A stretch of 64,000 nucleotides of DNA from Maribacter ulvicola (GTDB lineage Bacteria; Bacteroidota; Bacteroidia; Flavobacteriales; Flavobacteriaceae): the NCBI RefSeq assembly GCF_900155985.1, contig NZ_FTMA01000001.1, positions 1,488,001-1,552,000 on the forward strand, given 5' to 3'. The notes beneath the pieces were generated by a model. That model did not search any database and was not told where the DNA came from. It saw only the letters and a program-made list of their open reading frames with translations. A program made the translations under genes and the position numbers. Positions 60,372 through 64,000 of this stretch are shown piece by piece. The stretch's first letter is position 1, and every line of letters starts with the position of its first letter.

Positions 60372-61277
60372 ATGGTTCACATAGAATTTTCTTCGGATAG
60401 TTTTCAAATCAATTCCGTTGCAGTGCAGTTTCCTGTTTCAATAGGAGCATTAAAGGAGATTATCTCCCCGGAATGTAGAGAACATAAAGGAAAGAATAAC
60501 ACACTTTTTGTTTGGGATGATTTAGGGATTATCGCGTATACTTCTAATGGAGAACTAGTAAATTCCCTAGGGTTTGAATTAGAAATTTCAACCTATGATT
60601 TTAGTCCTAAAGCAGTCTTTAGCGGTACATTCAATTTCAGTGGTGAAGATATTATTGAGTACTATAAAACGCATGAAAATGAACGGGTGATAACATTTAA
60701 AGGTGATGATTCTGGCGCCTTGGTGCAAAACGGATTAAGTGCTTGGTTTAGCGTGAGGAAGGATGTTATTCAAGCTATTGAAGTAAGTCTTTACAAACCT
60801 TATGTGCGTGGTGAAGGCATTGCAGCAGATAAGTACACGATTAAGCCGATAGATGAAGAAGAGATTGAGTTTGTGGATTTCGGATTCAAGCTTTCCATCA
60901 TTGAAGAGTTGATGTACATGAAAGGACTGTTGAAACCGAAATTCGATTTGTACGAGTTTGCAGATTGGTATAAAGGTCGTGAAATAGATATTGATGAAGA
61001 GGGTTATGAGCCCATAGCCGAAGTGACCCAATATTTTAAAGATTTACCTATCCCTAAACGGTTGGCTCCGGAGATTACTGAAATCTATCAAGATGGGGGC
61101 AATGATATTTATATGAATCTATCACCTTTTTCCGGCGGTGCAGTAGAATATTGGGATATTGAATGCAGCGATGATATTAAACATTTTCCCAATTTAAAGA
61201 AAGCCACCTTGTGTTATGCACAAGAACCTATTTGTGACGAACTCATTATTCTTGGTGTTGATGCCGAGTGGATATAA
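60372..61277 (+). CDS. DUF7738/DUF6892-like protein
   Basis: A 301-residue soluble protein in two parts. The first (about 1-75) has FQINSVAVQFPVSIGALKEI and LFVWDDLGIIAYTSNGELVN, a pattern I associate with DUF7738. The second (about 170-300) has FDLYEFADWYKGREIDIDEE, then KRLAPEITEIYQDGGNDIYM and LCYAQEPICDELIILGVDAE, recalling DUF6892. Domain names are from memory and tentative. It is second in a two-gene unit behind the SUKH-like gene. No function is known. Confidence 0.7.
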   Translation: MVHIEFSSDSFQINSVAVQFPVSIGALKEIISPECREHKGKNNTLFVWDDLGIIAYTSNGELVNSLGFELEISTYDFSPKAVFSGTFNFSGEDIIEYYKTHENERVITFKGDDSGALVQNGLSAWFSVRKDVIQAIEVSLYKPYVRGEGIAADKYTIKPIDEEEIEFVDFGFKLSIIEELMYMKGLLKPKFDLYEFADWYKGREIDIDEEGYEPIAEVTQYFKDLPIPKRLAPEITEIYQDGGNDIYMNLSPFSGGAVEYWDIECSDDIKHFPNLKKATLCYAQEPICDELIILGVDAEWI

Positions 61278-61614
61278 TCGGTCGTGTAACTACCAAAAAC
61301 AAAGCATTTTTTTGTTTTTAGCGATCAATATATGGTGAGAATAGTGTATTAAGAAACGTCTTAAATGAAGTTAATACTAAAGATCAAGGTAGTTTTCTGA
61401 TTTTTTTTAAAAGAATAGAGGTCAACTTGCTGTTAATTACATTTAGATTGAAAAATAGCATTGCGTTTTCACTTTATCAAAGAATCTGTTCATAGCACTA
61501 TTTGGCTACTACTCATCGCAAAAGTATCAATTGACAACAATTAAGAAACTAGTAATTGGTTTAACTGTACATTTGGTTGAAAACACACCAATTACATATT
61601 CATAATTTAGATTA
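61278..61614. other. intergenic region before the TSP3 protein
   Basis: A 337-bp A+T-rich region. AAAAACAAA/TTTGTTTTT (61295-61303 and 61311-61319) may end the upstream unit. TACATTTG at 61568-61575 is a perfect -7 box for the next gene, but no regulon half-site lies at the right distance. Nothing else stands out. Confidence 0.6.
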
Positions 61615-63495
61615 ATGAGGTTGATATCATCTTTTAAAATACTGGTAATAACTCCAATTTTATTTTTAATGCTTCTATCAGAAGCTACAATTAACAAGGA
61701 AAGGGTTTCTTATACTGACAAACCGGAATCAGAAATTAGTGCCAACTTTTATCAATCAAATGTAGATACTGATGGGGATGGAATAAGTGATGATATAGAT
61801 GAAGATGATGATAATGATGGTATTCCAGATTTATATGAGGATGGGTGTGAAATAAATACAGCCTTTGGATCCCCTACTTCTAGTCTAGCGACAACCAACT
61901 ATGTTACTTCAATATATACGAACTACGGTGGTTTTTGGAATTCATCTTCCTCTTCTATTAATCCAACACCTTTTGATAATGTCTCTGAACTTTTGGCTTT
62001 TCAAGTGGGCAGTAGAACTTATGCCACGGGCATTGGAGGATCTTACATGATAGATACTAATGGCAACGGGCTTTATGATGTAATGGATACAGATGGTAAT
62101 GGTATTGGCGATGTATCGGTAGAAGAAACCTCATGGACAGCTTTAAGACCAGTAACAAAAATAAAGTCTGGTATTCGTTTAGAAGGTAGGGCGTTAGATG
62201 GCAGTACTTCAAATGCATTAGGTCCACAGCTAACTACAGATGGTATTCCATTTAATCCATATCTATATGAAGGCGAAAGAGGGCTTGATATGGGCTATGC
62301 TATAGCTAATATAGACAATGCTTGGTACTTTCGTTTGGGAGGGGCAAGTTCAGCTGCTTATGGAGATGGGGAAATGGATATCTTATTAACTCAAGGTGCA
62401 CAATTGGGAAATGGCTCTAACTATAATAGATTGCACTTGCTTGATGAGGACGGAAACTATTTAGGTAACGGTGTCGAAATTAATTGGAACAATACCCCTG
62501 TTGTCGGTAATTCTTTGGTGGATCAGTACAATGCTGACGATACTGTTAGTGGAAAAAACGCGAAAAAGAACATACGTCTGGCAGCAGTGGAATTAGCTGA
62601 ATTTGGTTTGACCACAGCAGAAAGGTCTAGAGCGGTAATATTTCGTTTAGAAATTTCAGCGAACGCAGATCCTATATTTTTTGTAGTGAACGATAAAAGT
62701 TTTATTACTAGCTGTGCACAAATGGATACAGATGGTGATGGAGTAATCAATAGTTTAGATCTTGATAGTGATAATGATGGAATTTATGATGGGGTTGAGG
62801 CAGGCCACGGTCTTGCACTGTCCGCAGGGAAATTGACCGGAGCTGTAGGTACTGATGGTATTGTAAATGCTTTACAAGCCGTAGGGCAATTTGATAATGG
62901 TACTGTTAATTACGAAATAGCAGATTCGGATAATGATAATATACTAGATTTTTTATCGTCAGATAGTGACGCGGATGGATGTAATGATGTTCAAGAAGCA
63001 GGATTCTTAGATGGTGATTTTGATGGTTATTTAGGTGTTTCTCCACTTACAACTGATTCATGGGGGGTAGTAACTGGACAAAGTGGTTATACACCGCCAA
63101 GAGATGAAGATAATAATAGTGTAGCAGATTATATGCAAAAGGGATCAGCACCCCAAATTATGGTAGGTCCTCAAAATACTATAGCTTTTGATGGAAGTGT
63201 AGGTGAGATTAGTGTATCAGCATCAGATACAACAGAATATCAATGGCAAGTAAGTACAGATAATGGAATGAATTTTTCAAATATCATTGCATCTGAAATC
63301 TATTCGGGAGTTCAAACCAATACATTGGTTATCAATAAACCTGACCTGGAGTACGACGGTCTCTTATATCGAGTAGAATTATCAAATAAAACATTTACCT
63401 GCTCTACCGTTACTTCTGAATCGGCACTGTTGAATATAAGAGTTAAAACGGTTATAACAAATAAGAAGATAACCTACAGGGCAATAAAAGAATAG
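61615..63495 (+). CDS. secreted thrombospondin type 3 repeat protein with Ig-like domain
   Basis: A 626-residue exported protein (signal peptide about 1-26). Calcium-binding TSP3 repeats are visible as DTDGDGISDDIDEDDDNDGI (51-70), DTDGDGVINSLDLDSDNDGI (about 375-394) and DSDNDNILDFLSSDSDADGC. The central part (about 85-365) is a beta-rich jelly-roll-like segment, and an Ig-like domain (about 515-610) reads TEYQWQVSTDNG, then YDGLLYRVELSN. There is no standard type IX secretion C-terminal domain. The tail VKTVITNKKITYRAIKE looks like a short tail common in Flavobacteriaceae surface proteins. A role in adhesion or gliding is possible. Confidence 0.83.
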   Translation: MRLISSFKILVITPILFLMLLSEATINKERVSYTDKPESEISANFYQSNVDTDGDGISDDIDEDDDNDGIPDLYEDGCEINTAFGSPTSSLATTNYVTSIYTNYGGFWNSSSSSINPTPFDNVSELLAFQVGSRTYATGIGGSYMIDTNGNGLYDVMDTDGNGIGDVSVEETSWTALRPVTKIKSGIRLEGRALDGSTSNALGPQLTTDGIPFNPYLYEGERGLDMGYAIANIDNAWYFRLGGASSAAYGDGEMDILLTQGAQLGNGSNYNRLHLLDEDGNYLGNGVEINWNNTPVVGNSLVDQYNADDTVSGKNAKKNIRLAAVELAEFGLTTAERSRAVIFRLEISANADPIFFVVNDKSFITSCAQMDTDGDGVINSLDLDSDNDGIYDGVEAGHGLALSAGKLTGAVGTDGIVNALQAVGQFDNGTVNYEIADSDNDNILDFLSSDSDADGCNDVQEAGFLDGDFDGYLGVSPLTTDSWGVVTGQSGYTPPRDEDNNSVADYMQKGSAPQIMVGPQNTIAFDGSVGEISVSASDTTEYQWQVSTDNGMNFSNIIASEIYSGVQTNTLVINKPDLEYDGLLYRVELSNKTFTCSTVTSESALLNIRVKTVITNKKITYRAIKE

Positions 63496-63676
63496 TCTGT
63501 GGCTATAGTAAATAAATGCATGTAAGGTATGGTCAACCGTATATATTAAACCTCTTTTAGTTTAGCTGAGTGTGTAAAGAGAGAGAAATATGAGGGATTT
63601 ATGAAGAATTTTAAACAGTAATTTAATTTTGAAATAATCATTTTATAGGTAGTCATAGGTTACAGCTGCAAAAAGT

Positions 63677-63709
63677 AAAAAAGTACGTTATAATCAACGT
63701 ACTTTTTTT
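63677..63709 (+). terminator. intrinsic terminator
   Basis: AAAAAAGTACGTT (63677-63689) pairs with AACGTACTTTTTT (63696-63708) around ATAATC. It lies about 180 bp after the TSP3 gene. Confidence 0.85.
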
Positions 63710-63760
63710 GTTTAAGATGTGTAGAGAAAAGTAATGATAGGAATCTAGTATACTAAGAAT

Positions 63761-63806
63761 TCATTGGTTTCAGGGATATATGAAAACCATGTTATGTATA
63801 CATTTG
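63761..63806 (+). promoter_or_regulatory. regulon-type promoter (gene at 63831)
   Basis: TCATTGGT and TTCAGGGA (63761-63776), 22 bp, TACATTTG (63799-63806). The second half is identical to that of the VWA operon promoter; the first half has TCAT in place of TCAC. Confidence 0.6.
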
Positions 63807-63830
63807 ATACCTATTATAACAGAAAAAATT

Positions 63831-64000
63831 ATGGGTTTAGAAATTACAAGCGGAATGTTGGCAGAGTTTAAAGGCAGTGAGCCTGAAGCCTATGAAACTT
63901 ATAAAAAAATCTTTCAGAATATCAATGTTGTTCTTGCTGCAAATAATTTAGAACCGCATAATGAACCTGAGGAGATGGAAAATGAAGCCTTGCAATTTGG
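63831..64000 (+). CDS. start of a protein of unknown function (partial)
   Basis: The first 56 codons are present, running off the right edge. The product starts MGLEITSGMLAEFKGSEPEA and continues with a helix and NNLEPHNEPEEMENEA. No domain can be assigned. The acidic, helical start and the regulon-type promoter 24 bp upstream suggest that it belongs with the accessory island although it lies beyond the TSP3 gene. Confidence 0.7.
   Translation, partial: MGLEITSGMLAEFKGSEPEAYETYKKIFQNINVVLAANNLEPHNEPEEMENEALQF

Larger units (their letters stand above)
63496..63830. other. intergenic region with terminator and regulon promoter
   Basis: A 335-bp region that contains the terminator at 63677-63709 and the promoter element at 63761-63806. 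The first 180 bases show nothing notable. Confidence 0.6.

Noticed and set aside
61469-61514. TCACTTTA upstream of the TSP3 gene as a tenth regulon site
   Set aside because: The sequence 38 bp downstream is TACTACTC, which lacks TTTG; the real -7 box is probably TACATTTG at 61568.
1-64000. CRISPR arrays, tRNA or rRNA genes, insertion sequences, prophage genes
   Set aside because: I saw no regularly spaced repeats, cloverleaf sequences, transposase or phage structural motifs when reading both strands; without a search tool a short tRNA could still be missed.

Overview
The window looks like the chromosome of a marine-type member of the Flavobacteriaceae (Bacteroidota), possibly near Maribacter or Zobellia. 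The evidence is low G+C, two SusC/SusD pairs, an ECF sigma/FecR cassette ending in a Bacteroidota-type FecR, promoters resembling TAnnTTTG with few Shine-Dalgarno sites, and a thrombospondin type 3 repeat surface protein. No tRNA, rRNA, CRISPR array or transposase was seen.

1-8.3 kb is mostly ordinary chromosome: the end of an M20 peptidase, an aldose epimerase-like protein, an SRAP/YedK protein, a TfoX-N protein, a SulP anion transporter next to a persulfide dioxygenase-rhodanese fusion, and a DnaQ exonuclease-GIY-YIG fusion. A gene-poor stretch (7.4-8.0 kb) follows, with a perfect palindrome and a possible small RNA.

8.4-32.3 kb is a phosphorus-acquisition island. It opens with a GDPD-alkaline phosphatase fusion and a sigma/FecR/SusC/SusD cassette. 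Next come an inner-membrane transporter (DUF5690), a phosphonate-associated FAD oxidoreductase and a phosphonatase-like HAD hydrolase. An XRE-cupin regulator diverges from a second SusC/SusD operon that also encodes two alkaline-phosphatase-superfamily enzymes, PbfA ((R)-1-hydroxy-2-aminoethylphosphonate ammonia-lyase) and a metallophosphoesterase. I read it as a SusCD-type utilisation locus for phosphonate-bearing lipids or glycans: outer enzymes release head groups, SusCD and DUF5690 import them, PbfA and the FAD enzyme convert hydroxylated or N-methylated aminoethylphosphonates to phosphonoacetaldehyde, and the HAD enzyme splits the C-P bond.

32.4-34.4 kb holds a SIMPL protein, a single-domain response regulator and a small ferritin-like protein.

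34.5-61.3 kb is an accessory island of large, poorly characterised proteins: two paralogous LRR proteins around a 1664-residue DUF4132 protein, several small unknowns, and a long minus-strand series (coiled coil, VWA, adenylosuccinate-synthetase paralogue, SUKH, an 824-residue unknown, DUF1266, a TPR protein, a TPR histidine kinase and a LuxR-type regulator), plus a SUKH-like/DUF6892-like pair. Eight of its promoters, and one more at 63.8 kb, carry the same two-half-site element (TCACnnnn plus an 8-bp second half) exactly 38 bp upstream of the -7 box. That makes the island look like one regulon, perhaps run by its own NarL-type two-component system.

The window closes with a secreted thrombospondin type 3/Ig-like protein and the start of another regulon gene.
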